Shown: piece by piece, positions 23,881 to 32,177 of the stretch
Layout of the letters: every line of letters begins with the position of its first letter
Numbering within the stretch: the stretch's first letter is position 1
Source: CAZDRX01 sp964508225
Lineage (GTDB): Bacteria; Patescibacteriota; Gracilibacteria; Peribacterales; Peribacteraceae
Length of the DNA stretch: 64,000 nucleotides
Assembly: GCA_964508225.1 (NCBI GenBank)
Contig: CAZDRX010000003.1
Location: forward strand, 1 to 64,000
Direction: 5' to 3'
Position numbers and translations under genes: made by a program
The notes under the pieces: model-generated
What the model was told of the DNA's origin: nothing
What the model saw: only the letters and a program-made list of their open reading frames with translations
Databases searched by the model: none

Positions 23881-26259
23881 ATGAAGCACACTCCTTTCGC
23901 ACGCCGGTTGGCATGGATCAATCGGTCCCTTCTCATCGATGTGGCATGCCTCGTCGTCGTCGGTTTTTGCTGCATCCTGCTCTACCGCGTGGTGCAGCCG
24001 TCGTTCGGCACGGCGTCCTACGGCGTCGGGAAGACATGGGGCACGTCACCGCTACCCGTGCAGGTCGTCCTGCCGGAGGTGACGGAGCTCAAGGTGTCCT
24101 TCACGCTGGAAGTGCCCGTGTTCGCACCGCACTGGTACATCATCCGTGCAGACGATTGTATCCGCAGCTTGTCGGTGGACGGTCACGATGTGAGCGAGGT
24201 GCTCCCGCCATGCACATTGCCGGGAGAGCCTCTCCGTCTCAACCTCGGCGAACAACTGCGGACGGGCAGCCACACGCTCAGCTTCACCGTACAGAGCGGT
24301 GGCAGGGAACTCATCGGTTTCGACATGGCACCGTCCTTGCTCGATCCGCTCATCCTCGGTGTCTGGCTCCTGCTCCTCGCAGGTGTCTTCATCTTGCTGC
24401 ATCTCGTGTCGCGTGCGTATCGCAGCACACTGCATACACGTCCCACAGCGCATCCGCTTCACCGGAATCTCCCCACAGTCGTCTGGCTTCTCGGCAAGTT
24501 CCGCAGTCCGCTCGTGCTCGCGTGGGTTCTCTGTGCGGTCTTCTTCTTCACGTACGCCACCGTCCAGCCGCGGATCATCTCCGGCTACTACACCGATGCG
24601 GGCAAGGAGCTCCACCTTTTCCGCGGCACCTTCTCGGCTCCCCGTGAGTCGGAAGACTGGTACAACCTCTTCTTCGCGGTGCGTTACGGATGGCTCCGTC
24701 CGCCGACACTCCGCGTCATGGGGGACGACTGCGTGCAGGGACTCGTCATCAACGGACTGCGCATCCCCGGCCTGCAGAACGAAGCATGCGGCTATGACAT
24801 CGGCGCGCGGGTGCAGATCACGGATTATGTCCATCGCGGCATCAACACGATGCAGGCCGTGGTGCACAATGCCGGTGGCGCCGGCGCTCTCCACATCAAA
24901 GTGGATCAGTCAGATCCGCTCCTGACCTTCCTCCTCTTCATGGCGGCTCTCAGCGGGGGAGTCGGTCTCTGGATGACCATCCGACGCTCCCGCGTGGGTG
25001 CGGATCGTCTTCTTGCAGCTCTCATCTTCGTCGGCATCGCAGCGCGTCTGTTCTACTTCTTCGCGACACCCTTCTTCGTGCGTGCCAACGACGTCGACGG
25101 TCATATCGAGTACGCGCACTTTCTCCTGGATCATGGCCGGCTCCCGGGCATGCGTGACACATGGGAATCGTTCCAGCCGCCGCTCTACTACATCGTGAGC
25201 GCGGGGATCATCGGCGTCGCGCGGGAGCTCCGCATTCAGGGGCATGACGAGATCCGCGTCGTGCAATCGCTCAGTCCCATTCTTGCGATCATCGCATTCC
25301 TCCTCTGCGTGGGGATGATCCGACGCCTCGTCGACCCCGGGAAACACCGCATGGAATTCATGATGGCAGTCGCGGCACTCGCGGTGTTGCCGGGCTCCAT
25401 TTACAACGCAGGGCGCGTGAACAATGACGTGCTCGTGCAGTTCTTCATGATTCTCGGTCTCTACGAACTCATCCGCTGCTTCGATCCCGGCGCACGGCGT
25501 GTCCGCCACTGGCTCATTGCGTGTCTCTCCCTTGCGCTCGGTGTCGCGACGAAGACGAATGCGCTCATCCTCGCTCCGCCGCTCATTCTTGCGACGCCGT
25601 TCATCTTCTGGAATACGGGGTGGAAGAAGTGGCCCCTCGCCGTCCTCACCGGACTCTTCGCGGTCGGGTGTTACCTCGGTGTGTATATGATGCGCAATCC
25701 GGAGAAGGACAACGTCATCGTCACGAATATCGTCACGAATTCCGTCGCGCTCAACGGTGATCTCATCATTCCGAATACGCCGCGAGCATTCCTTGAGTTC
25801 TCCCCGTTGCAGGTGCTCCTGCATCCGTTCAACGACGGATGGAACGATGCGCAGCGTCGCCAGTACTTCCTCGAGTACCTCTACAAGTCAGCCTTCTTCG
25901 GTGAGTGGGGCTTCCCCGAGCCGTACCTCTTCGTGGGACGCTGGCTCGTGCTCGCAGGCATGTTCTGTATTCCCCTCGGACTGCTCGGCATCTTCATGGC
26001 GATCCGTCGCCGTCAGCCCGCCGGATACCTGATGCTTACGTACGGTCTGAGCGTGCTCCTCCTCCACGCCGTCTTCCGGTACCAGTATCCGTTCAGTCCG
26101 TCGCAGGATTTCCGGTACGTCTCATCCGTCTCCGTGGTGATGGCTGCATTCACCGCACTCGGCGTCTCCTGCCTCCCGAAGACGCTCCGTCCGTACGGAG
26201 CGGCCGCGCTCGCGCTCTTCGTCGCGGTTGCTGTCTCCTTCCTCATCCGGCTTCCGTAA
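23881..26259 (+). CDS. Large membrane protein, GT-C-like glycosyltransferase (PMT/GT39-like)
   Basis: A 792-residue integral membrane protein with about 12-13 helices. Extracytoplasmic beta-rich parts (about residues 45-145 and 225-330) precede the multi-helix core. The core starts with a loop carrying an acidic motif (RANDVDGHIEYAHFLLDHGRLP) and ESFQPPLYY, the arrangement of lipid-linked sugar transferases of the GT-C fold, in which an acid in the first loop binds the sugar-phosphate donor. It probably moves sugars from polyprenyl-phosphate to a surface acceptor. Whether it is catalytic is uncertain. The ATG at 23881 is preferred to a TTG six bases upstream. The gene is single, convergent with a DUF4383 gene. 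Confidence 0.7.
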   Translation: MKHTPFARRLAWINRSLLIDVACLVVVGFCCILLYRVVQPSFGTASYGVGKTWGTSPLPVQVVLPEVTELKVSFTLEVPVFAPHWYIIRADDCIRSLSVDGHDVSEVLPPCTLPGEPLRLNLGEQLRTGSHTLSFTVQSGGRELIGFDMAPSLLDPLILGVWLLLLAGVFILLHLVSRAYRSTLHTRPTAHPLHRNLPTVVWLLGKFRSPLVLAWVLCAVFFFTYATVQPRIISGYYTDAGKELHLFRGTFSAPRESEDWYNLFFAVRYGWLRPPTLRVMGDDCVQGLVINGLRIPGLQNEACGYDIGARVQITDYVHRGINTMQAVVHNAGGAGALHIKVDQSDPLLTFLLFMAALSGGVGLWMTIRRSRVGADRLLAALIFVGIAARLFYFFATPFFVRANDVDGHIEYAHFLLDHGRLPGMRDTWESFQPPLYYIVSAGIIGVARELRIQGHDEIRVVQSLSPILAIIAFLLCVGMIRRLVDPGKHRMEFMMAVAALAVLPGSIYNAGRVNNDVLVQFFMILGLYELIRCFDPGARRVRHWLIACLSLALGVATKTNALILAPPLILATPFIFWNTGWKKWPLAVLTGLFAVGCYLGVYMMRNPEKDNVIVTNIVTNSVALNGDLIIPNTPRAFLEFSPLQVLLHPFNDGWNDAQRRQYFLEYLYKSAFFGEWGFPEPYLFVGRWLVLAGMFCIPLGLLGIFMAIRRRQPAGYLMLTYGLSVLLLHAVFRYQYPFSPSQDFRYVSSVSVVMAAFTALGVSCLPKTLRPYGAAALALFVAVAVSFLIRLP

Positions 26260-26268
26260 CGCTGATTC

Positions 26269-26298
26269 AAAAAAACCGGAGTGCACGTCGCACTCCGG
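26269..26298 (-). terminator. Terminator of the DUF4383 gene
   Basis: CCGGAGTGC (26276-26284) and GCACTCCGG (26290-26298) form a perfect nine-base-pair stem. On the minus strand it is followed by seven T (26275-26269). From the plus side it lacks a clean T-run, so it serves mainly the minus gene. Confidence 0.8.
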
Positions 26299-26316
26299 CT
26301 TGGCTTTCGTGAGCGA

Positions 26317-26667
26317 TTACTTGCCGCTGCCGAAACCGACGACCAGACAGGCCGCGCTGATGGCGAGGTGCAGGTAGTTGTCGGCATCGTTCACGTGGAA
26401 GAGGCCGAGGATGTCTCCACCCATGGCGAATCCGACGACGGTGACGACTCCGTACACAAGACCGAAGACAATGAGGAACAGGCGTGAGGAGGACTGGCTT
26501 GAGTTGAAGGCGAAGAGACCGACGAGACCGCTCGCGATGTGGACGACGTTGTGGACCGTATCGACTTCAAAGAAGAGCAGCATGCCCGGGACGAAGAATC
26601 CGGCGATGCCGACGAGGAGGAGCACGATGCCCAAAATGCCGGTGAGCGGCTTCACGAGAAGGTTCAT
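26317..26667 (-). CDS. DUF4383-type small membrane protein
   Basis: A 116-residue protein with four hydrophobic helices (about 5-27, 42-60, 64-82 and 95-113). It has the pattern of DUF4383 proteins: DTVHNVVHIASGLVGLFAF after the first helix and NDADNYLHLAISAACLVVG at the end, with His/Asp residues at the helix starts. The function of the family is unknown. There is no hexamer at leaderless distance; TAGAAT lies about 40 bases upstream, so a leader is likely. It is closed by a strong terminator. Confidence 0.75.
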   Translation of the reverse strand: MNLLVKPLTGILGIVLLLVGIAGFFVPGMLLFFEVDTVHNVVHIASGLVGLFAFNSSQSSSRLFLIVFGLVYGVVTVVGFAMGGDILGLFHVNDADNYLHLAISAACLVVGFGSGK

Positions 26668-26777
26668 GGAAAATATGGAGAGGAAGTAAAGTTATCGGTG
26701 ATTCTACCACGCTTCTGAGGCCGTCGATCACGCAAAAGAACACCGCAACATAACGGAGAGACTTGTACATCTGTTGA

Positions 26778-26981
26778 TTAGCCTCCTTTCGAGAGCTGCT
26801 TCGCGAGCGTGCGGAGGTAGGACGTGGAGACTTTCATCTTCACGAAATTGCCCGTCTTCGGATCGTAGACGCGCTTCTTGACGATGTTCGCCTTGAACGT
26901 GCGGCGCGTGGCGCGCAGCGAGTGGCTCCGGCGGTTACCCGCGGATCCTTTCTTGCCGGTCATCTGGCAGATTCTGGCCAT
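26778..26981 (-). CDS. rpmB: Large ribosomal subunit protein bL28
   Basis: A 67-residue basic protein beginning MARICQMTGKKGSAGNRRSH, the usual bL28 start (ARxCxxTGK), followed by RATRRTFKANIVKKRVYDPKTG and the C-terminal STSYLRTLAKQL. The ATG at 26981 is the family start; a nine-codon extension is rejected. TACATT stands 11 bases before it, so the leader is short. The gene stands alone, as is common for rpmB. Confidence 0.95.
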   Translation of the reverse strand: MARICQMTGKKGSAGNRRSHSLRATRRTFKANIVKKRVYDPKTGNFVKMKVSTSYLRTLAKQLSKGG

Positions 26982-27085
26982 AGAGCTGAATGAATGTACA
27001 GAGATCATTGCCCCCCGTCAACCCTTCGTGCTGCGCTTTTCCGCCTGTCATGGGGTGTTTCGGCGCTGGTGGTAGCATGGCACCC

Positions 27086-29020
27086 GTGTTCACCGGATTC
27101 CTCAGGTCGGCGCCCTCCGCCTCCCCCGTCCCGCCGACGGCGGTCTGTGATCTGGTGATCCCGGCCTTCAACCGCCCTGATCTCCTGCGGGATCTGCTCG
27201 CAAGCCTCGAGCGGCACACGAACCGGAGCCTTCTCGGAATGATCTGGATCGGCGACGATGCAAGCGACAGTTTCAGTCGTGCCGAGTTCGTGCGTCTCGC
27301 GAAACGCTGCACCCTCCCCGTCACGCTTCTCCGGCACGAGAAGAATCTCGGATTTGCGGGCAACTGCAACACGCTGCTCCGGCGCGTCGCGCGTCCGTAC
27401 TGCATCGTCCTCAATACGGACGTCACGGTTCCTCCGTTCTGGCTCGAGCGCATGCTCGCGCCGCTCCGGCAGGATCCGTCGACCGGACTCGCGACTCCTT
27501 TCGGAACGCACGCCGCCAACCATACGCTCCGTCTTCAGCCCGGCCAGAGCTGGATCGAGGCCGACCGGCTGCTTGCGTCCAGAACGCCCGCATTCCCCGA
27601 CGACTGCACAGCTATCGGCTTCTGCCTTGGCATGGATGTGGAGCTTCTCCGGAAGCATGATCTCTTTTCTTTCGACCCGTCGTACGGCCGCGGCTACGGC
27701 GAGGATACCGATCTCCACTACCGCGTTCTTGCGAAAGGTCTTCGCTCCGTCATCGTGGACAATCTCCTCATTCACCACACGGAAGGCGCGTCGTTCTCCA
27801 CGGTGCCGGACGGAAAAAAAATCCGTGCCGAGGGGATGGAGCGCTTCCTGAAGCGCTGGGGGGATACGCACGCGCTTGCGTACACGGCGTTCGAGAAGAG
27901 AGATGCGCTCGCGGCGACGATCGATCCCCAGACCCGCGCGCTCCGGTTCCGCTCTCCGCCGCAGCACTTCGATGTCCTGTTTGTCCTCCCGAGCACGCAC
28001 CTCCGGTACGGCGGCGTGTGGTTCGTCTGCAGGATGCTCCAGTCGCTCACGCTCGCGGGTCTCCGAGTCGCCGCGTACGTGAAGGATCGCCCGAACATCA
28101 TCGCCGACACCTCGCCGTTCGGATTCACCGTCTTTCAGGATTCTGAGGATCTCCGCACTTCCGTGGCATCGCTCGGGTGCGTTGTCTCCACATCCGATGT
28201 GACGATCCGTACCGCACTCTCTCTTTCCCAGCAGTACCGATGCACGGAAGCGCTCTTTCTCCAGTGCATGGAGGTCGCGTTCCGTTCGGGCATCAGCATC
28301 GACACCTTCCTCCAGTATCGCCGCATTCCGAACGTCGTGACGGTCTCGGAGGCGCTCTGTGATTACATCCGGATCATCCATCCCGACGTGCATGTGGCGG
28401 CGCTTCCCATCGGCCCCGATCCGTTCGTCTTCTATCCGCGTGACTGCGAGAGAATCCCGCGGACGGTCGCGATCGCAGTGAACGCTATTCCCGAGAAGGC
28501 CTACACGCATGCGCTCGAATTCGCGCTCATGCTCCGCGAACGCGGGTTCCATCTCACGTTCTTCGGATGGGATCACGGGAAGCATCCGATCCCTCCCGAG
28601 ATCGGCGAGGTGATGACGGACACGAGCCGCGACGCGCTTGCACACCTCTTCAGCCGTACCGAATTCATCGTCGACGAATCGTACCTCGAGGGACTCGGAC
28701 TGCTTCCGCTCGAAGCCGCGTTCTGCGGATGCATCCCGATCACGTCTTCCAAGGGAGCGCCGGAGTATTTCTTCCGCGACGGACGCGACTGCATCCGGAT
28801 CTCCGGCTATCTCGGTCTCAAGGATGTTCTTGATGAGATCGCTGCGCTCTCTCCCGGACAGGTCGCGCGCCTGCGGAGCGGTGCCCTGAAGCTCCGGACA
28901 AAGCTCGGACTTCCGCAGGGGCTCGATGTGGCCAACACCGTCTTCAGAGCGCTCGCCAAAGCGCCGGAGCGTCACGGATACGCGACACAGGAGCAGTACG
29001 CCGTCACTCCCGCTCACTGA
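27086..29020 (+). CDS. Two-domain glycosyltransferase (GT2 fused to GT4-like)
   Basis: The N-terminal half (to about residue 270) is a GT-A family 2 transferase: CDLVIPAFNRPDLLRDLLASLERH, WIGDDASD, NLGFAGNCNTLLR, the metal-binding VLNTDV, and GYGEDTDLHYR. The C-terminal half (about 300-600) is a GT-B, family 4-like domain with YGGVWFVCRMLQSL at its start and DESYLEGLGLLPLEAAFCGCIPITS, the usual donor-binding E-x7-E region. It probably adds two sugars in a row to a surface glycan or polysaccharide. A GTG at 27086 is favoured as start, as TAGCAT (27073-27078) lies seven bases before it and contains the ATG at 27077. It overlaps msrB by seven bases. Confidence 0.82.
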   Translation: MFTGFLRSAPSASPVPPTAVCDLVIPAFNRPDLLRDLLASLERHTNRSLLGMIWIGDDASDSFSRAEFVRLAKRCTLPVTLLRHEKNLGFAGNCNTLLRRVARPYCIVLNTDVTVPPFWLERMLAPLRQDPSTGLATPFGTHAANHTLRLQPGQSWIEADRLLASRTPAFPDDCTAIGFCLGMDVELLRKHDLFSFDPSYGRGYGEDTDLHYRVLAKGLRSVIVDNLLIHHTEGASFSTVPDGKKIRAEGMERFLKRWGDTHALAYTAFEKRDALAATIDPQTRALRFRSPPQHFDVLFVLPSTHLRYGGVWFVCRMLQSLTLAGLRVAAYVKDRPNIIADTSPFGFTVFQDSEDLRTSVASLGCVVSTSDVTIRTALSLSQQYRCTEALFLQCMEVAFRSGISIDTFLQYRRIPNVVTVSEALCDYIRIIHPDVHVAALPIGPDPFVFYPRDCERIPRTVAIAVNAIPEKAYTHALEFALMLRERGFHLTFFGWDHGKHPIPPEIGEVMTDTSRDALAHLFSRTEFIVDESYLEGLGLLPLEAAFCGCIPITSSKGAPEYFFRDGRDCIRISGYLGLKDVLDEIAALSPGQVARLRSGALKLRTKLGLPQGLDVANTVFRALAKAPERHGYATQEQYAVTPAH

Positions 29021-29589
29021 GTCTCGTCCGGCACGAACCGGAGAGCGACGCCGTTCATGCAGTACCGGAGCCCCGTCGGTTCGGGGCCGTCATTGAAGAC
29101 GTGGCCGAGGTGGCTGCCGTTCTTCGTGAGGACTTCCGTGCGCGTGACGGTGAGAGTGCGGTCTTCGCGGAGGACGAGAATGTCCGGACTGATTGGCTGG
29201 AAGAAGCTCGGCCATCCCGTTCCCGATTCGAATTTGGTTTCCGAGCGGAACAGAGGTTCGCCCGTATCGGCCGCCACGTAGGTTCCCTTGCGATGCTCAT
29301 TCGCGAGGGCGCTTGTGAATGGCGTCTCCGTGCCTCCTTCGCGCATCACGCGGTACGCCTCGGCCGACAGGAGGGCTTTCTCCTCTTCCTCCGAGAGTGC
29401 GGGGATGCCGCAGCTTCCCGGGAAGCATCCCGCCTTCGGCGGCTTGGACGCCTGCATCGACGAACTGACAGATGAGCGCATGCCTGACGAACTCGCCACC
29501 TGATCCGCAGGCGGAGGCATGATCACGGGTTTCGTACAGCCCGCGAGGAGCAGAAGAGCGAACGCCGGAGCGGAGAGTCGGAGGCGCAT
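29014..29589 (-). CDS. msrB: Peptide-methionine (R)-S-oxide reductase, lipoprotein form
   Basis: Repairs oxidised methionine. A lipoprotein signal ends in the lipobox LLLAGC (residues 16-21 from the ATG at 29589), so the enzyme is anchored outside the cytoplasmic membrane. A Ser-rich linker follows, then the MsrB domain with FRSETKFESGTGWPSFFQP, the GSHLGHVFNDGPEPTGLRYC stretch, and the catalytic Cys in RYCMNG. The zinc-binding CxxC pairs of many MsrB proteins are missing. A GCFPGSCG segment in the linker could supply a resolving Cys. The upstream in-frame ATG at 29622 is rejected because it would precede the signal peptide. Confidence 0.9.
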   Translation of the reverse strand: MRLRLSAPAFALLLLAGCTKPVIMPPPADQVASSSGMRSSVSSSMQASKPPKAGCFPGSCGIPALSEEEEKALLSAEAYRVMREGGTETPFTSALANEHRKGTYVAADTGEPLFRSETKFESGTGWPSFFQPISPDILVLREDRTLTVTRTEVLTKNGSHLGHVFNDGPEPTGLRYCMNGVALRFVPDETQ

Positions 29590-29642
29590 AGGTGTCTCGT
29601 CGGGTCTGGCTATTTTGTACACCTGATCGTACCCTTCCGGCT

Positions 29643-30314
29643 ATGGCAGATCTCCTGAATGCCCCCTTCATCATCGCCATCTTGGTCGCGCTCACGGTGC
29701 ACGAGTGGGCGCACGCGCTCGTGGCCAACGCTCTCGGCGATCCCACCGCCAAAGAAGAGGGGAGACTCACACTCAACCCCGTTGCGCACCTCGATCCGGT
29801 CGGCACCCTGCTCTTCTTCCTCATTCACTTCGGCTGGGGCAAGCCCGTCCCCGTGGACTCCCGCAACTTCCGTCACCCTGTCCGTGACCGAGCCCTCACG
29901 GCGCTTGCGGGACCGGTCAGCAACCTCATCCTTGCCTTCATTGCGTTCGTTCTTCTCGCGGTCGTCGCGCCGCAGGTCATGCACGTCGCGTCCGCCGAAG
30001 AGCTCCTCTTCACACACGGAGTGGGCAGCCGTCTCGCTGCATTCGGCGCGCAGATCCTTGCGAACCTCCTCTTCCTCAATCTCGGGCTCATGGCCTTCAA
30101 CCTGCTTCCCATCGCTCCGCTCGACGGTTCCAAGATCATCGAGCCGCTCATTCCGGAACGCTACCATCTCGAGTACGCGTGGTTTCTGCAGAACGGCCCC
30201 TACATCCTCATCGCCATTCTCCTCGTGGAGAGACTCCTCAATGTTCCGATCCTCCTCACGTGGATCAGTGTCATCATGGACGGCGTGCTCAGAGCGATGG
30301 CGGCGATCGTGTAG
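29643..30314 (+). CDS. Site-2 protease-family (M50) membrane peptidase
   Basis: An intramembrane zinc protease of 223 aa in the short, YwhC-like branch without PDZ. The zinc motif HExxH is HEWAH (about residues 20-24), at the end of the first helix. The third ligand lies in NLLPIAPLDGSKI (NxxPxxxLDG). Four or five helices are evident (residues 8-28, 57-67, 88-112, 132-155, 182-205). Natural targets are membrane-bound regulators or signal remnants; none can be inferred here. TACCCT (29630-29635) stands seven bases before the ATG, so the mRNA is probably leaderless. Confidence 0.92.
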   Translation: MADLLNAPFIIAILVALTVHEWAHALVANALGDPTAKEEGRLTLNPVAHLDPVGTLLFFLIHFGWGKPVPVDSRNFRHPVRDRALTALAGPVSNLILAFIAFVLLAVVAPQVMHVASAEELLFTHGVGSRLAAFGAQILANLLFLNLGLMAFNLLPIAPLDGSKIIEPLIPERYHLEYAWFLQNGPYILIAILLVERLLNVPILLTWISVIMDGVLRAMAAIV

Positions 30315-30345
30315 GAAGAGTGTTCCATGCACTCGTATTACAAAC

Positions 30346-30420
30346 TGGAGCCGTTGACGGGGATTGAACCCGTGACCCCGTCCTTACCATGGACGTGCTC
30401 TACCACTGAGCTACAACGGC
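30346..30420 (-). tRNA. tRNA-Thr (anticodon GGT)
   Basis: On the minus strand acceptor GCCGTTG pairs with CAACGGC, discriminator T, and CCA is encoded (30348-30346). The D-arm AGCTCAGTGGTAGAGC, anticodon arm CGTCC-ATGGTAA-GGACG (anticodon GGT) and T-arm with GGGTTCAATCCCC are all clear. TATAAA on the minus strand (30438-30433) is a likely -10. Confidence 0.96.
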
Positions 30421-30481
30421 TTACTTCTTTGATTTATACGGCTCGATAGCCAACGGATTTTGGTTGCGGAGGCTCCAAAAG

Positions 30482-30892
30482 TCAATTCTCGAGGCTCACG
30501 GACTCGAGCCAGGACTGCGGCTCCTCTCCCTTCAACCCGCGCAGAGCGTTCTTGAGTGTGTGGAGGCAGAGCAGCGCGCACTTGAGGCGGCGCGGACCTA
30601 CGGGCACGCCGAGGTATTCCAGAATTTCTTCCTTCGTCGTCCCCTCCGCGTCGGCAACGGTTTCACCGATGAGTTCCTCTGAGAGGAGCGACATCGCCGC
30701 CTGACTGATGGCGCAGCCTTCGCCACGCCATGCGAGATCGGTGATCACGCCATCCTCCACCGTGAGCTCGAGCGTCAGATCATCGCCGCAACTCGCGTTC
30801 TCCTCGCGCCGTGAGACGGTCGGACGCTGCAGATGCCCCGCATGACGCGGGTTCTTGTAGTGGTCGAGGATGTTCTCGGCGTAGAGATCCAT
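30482..30892 (-). CDS. sufU: Fe-S cluster assembly scaffold SufU/IscU-like
   Basis: Receives sulfur from SufS as scaffold or zinc-dependent sulfur acceptor. The 136-residue protein starts MDLYAENILDHYKNPRHAGHL, typical of SufU. It has the three cysteines in NASCGDDL, GEGCAISQAAMS and RRLKCALLCL, and the SufU-type insertion between the second and third Cys. It follows sufS by three bases and is co-transcribed. SufB, SufC and SufD are not in the window. Confidence 0.9.
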   Translation of the reverse strand: MDLYAENILDHYKNPRHAGHLQRPTVSRREENASCGDDLTLELTVEDGVITDLAWRGEGCAISQAAMSLLSEELIGETVADAEGTTKEEILEYLGVPVGPRRLKCALLCLHTLKNALRGLKGEEPQSWLESVSLEN

Positions 30893-30895
30893 GGA

Positions 30896-32110
30896 TTATT
30901 TCGTGAGGAGTTTCTGCGCTGCCTTGATTTCACTGACTGAGCGGTCGATCTCATCTTTCGTGTTGTACGCGGCGACGCTCATGCGTGCGGAGGCCTGGAT
31001 CTTCAGGTGTTCATGGAGCGGCTGCGTGCAGTGATGCCCCGCGCGGATGCACACGCCCCGCCTGCCCAGCACTTCCGCGAGATCGTGGGGATGGACGCCC
31101 TTCACCGTGAAGCTGACGCATCCTTTTCTCTTCTGCGGGTTCTGTGTGCCGAGGATCGTGAGTCCGTCGATCGCCGCGAGTGCTGCTGTGGCATGGGCGA
31201 TCAGCGCGTCTTCATGCGCGAAGATCTTCTCCATACCCGTCTCCTGCATCCACCGGATCGCGGCGGCCAGACCGAGGATCTGCGTCACCGGCATCGAACC
31301 TGCCTCGAACTTCCGCGGAAGTTCCGCACAGGTGAATCCCTTCCGCGTGACCGTGCCGATCATGTCGCCGCCGCCGAGGAATGCGGGCATCCGGTCGAGC
31401 AGCTCCTTCTTTCCGTAGAGCACACCGACGCCCGTAGGGCCGTAGAGTTTGTGCCCGGAGAAGACGAGGAAGTCGCAGCCGATCTTCGTGACGTCGACTT
31501 TCGTGTGCGCGACGAGCTGCGCGGCGTCGATGAGCGTGACGGCACCGTGTTCATGCGCCATCGTTGATACCTTCGTGATGTCCGGAGCTGACCCGAGGAC
31601 GTTACTCAGTCCCGTCATCGCCACGAGCTTCGTTTGTCCTTTCTTCAGAATTTTTTCAAGAGTGGAGAGATCGGGTTGGCCATCTGCATCGATGCCGATC
31701 CATTCGAGTACGATACCCTTTCTTTCCGCAAGCTGCTGCCATGGAACGATATTGCTGTGGTGTTCCATGACCGTGAGCGCGATACGGTCACCGGCTTTCA
31801 GTGTATCGCCGAAACTCCGTGCCACGAGATTCACGCCCTCGGTCGCGTTCTTCGTGAAGATGATCTCGTGCGGAGCCGCGCCGATGAATCCCGCGACGGT
31901 TCTGCGCGCATCGTCGTACGCGAGCGTGGCTTTCTCGGCGAGCGGATACACCCCGCGGTTCACATTCGCCTTCGCTGCCGCCGCATCGTGCATCGCAGCC
32001 AATACTGCCTCGGGCATCTGGCAGGTCGCCGCGCTGTCCAGATACGCGACAGGATCTTTCTCGGAGAGAAAGGGGAACGCACGGCGGATGGAAGTCGGGT
32101 CGGGAGTCAT
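30896..32110 (-). CDS. sufS: Cysteine desulfurase SufS
   Basis: A PLP enzyme that removes sulfur from cysteine and hands it to SufU. Motifs over 404 aa: AYLDSAATCQMPEAV, FTKNATEGVNLVA, MEHHSNIVPWQQLA, DAAQLVAHTKVD, the PLP Lys in FSGHKLYGPTG, and the catalytic Cys in RAGHHCTQPLH (group II). TATACT (32125-32120) stands nine bases before the ATG. The promoter is back-to-back with that of the large membrane protein gene at 32178. It forms an operon with sufU. Confidence 0.95.
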   Translation of the reverse strand: MTPDPTSIRRAFPFLSEKDPVAYLDSAATCQMPEAVLAAMHDAAAAKANVNRGVYPLAEKATLAYDDARRTVAGFIGAAPHEIIFTKNATEGVNLVARSFGDTLKAGDRIALTVMEHHSNIVPWQQLAERKGIVLEWIGIDADGQPDLSTLEKILKKGQTKLVAMTGLSNVLGSAPDITKVSTMAHEHGAVTLIDAAQLVAHTKVDVTKIGCDFLVFSGHKLYGPTGVGVLYGKKELLDRMPAFLGGGDMIGTVTRKGFTCAELPRKFEAGSMPVTQILGLAAAIRWMQETGMEKIFAHEDALIAHATAALAAIDGLTILGTQNPQKRKGCVSFTVKGVHPHDLAEVLGRRGVCIRAGHHCTQPLHEHLKIQASARMSVAAYNTKDEIDRSVSEIKAAQKLLTK

Positions 32111-32177
32111 GAGAGAGCCAGTATATCAGCCTTATTTTCTGTCGTTGCCGCGTTCTGTTTCCTGTACTCTATGCCCC

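Noticed and set aside
27005..29017. A 670-codon open frame on the minus strand opposite the GT2-GT4 gene
   Set aside because: Low-complexity, Arg/Glu-rich translation without family features; it is the mirror of a real gene in G+C-rich DNA.
31449..32177. N-terminal extension of the large membrane protein over sufS
   Set aside because: The extension is opposite real sufS coding sequence; TACTCT seven bases before the ATG at 32178 supports the later start.
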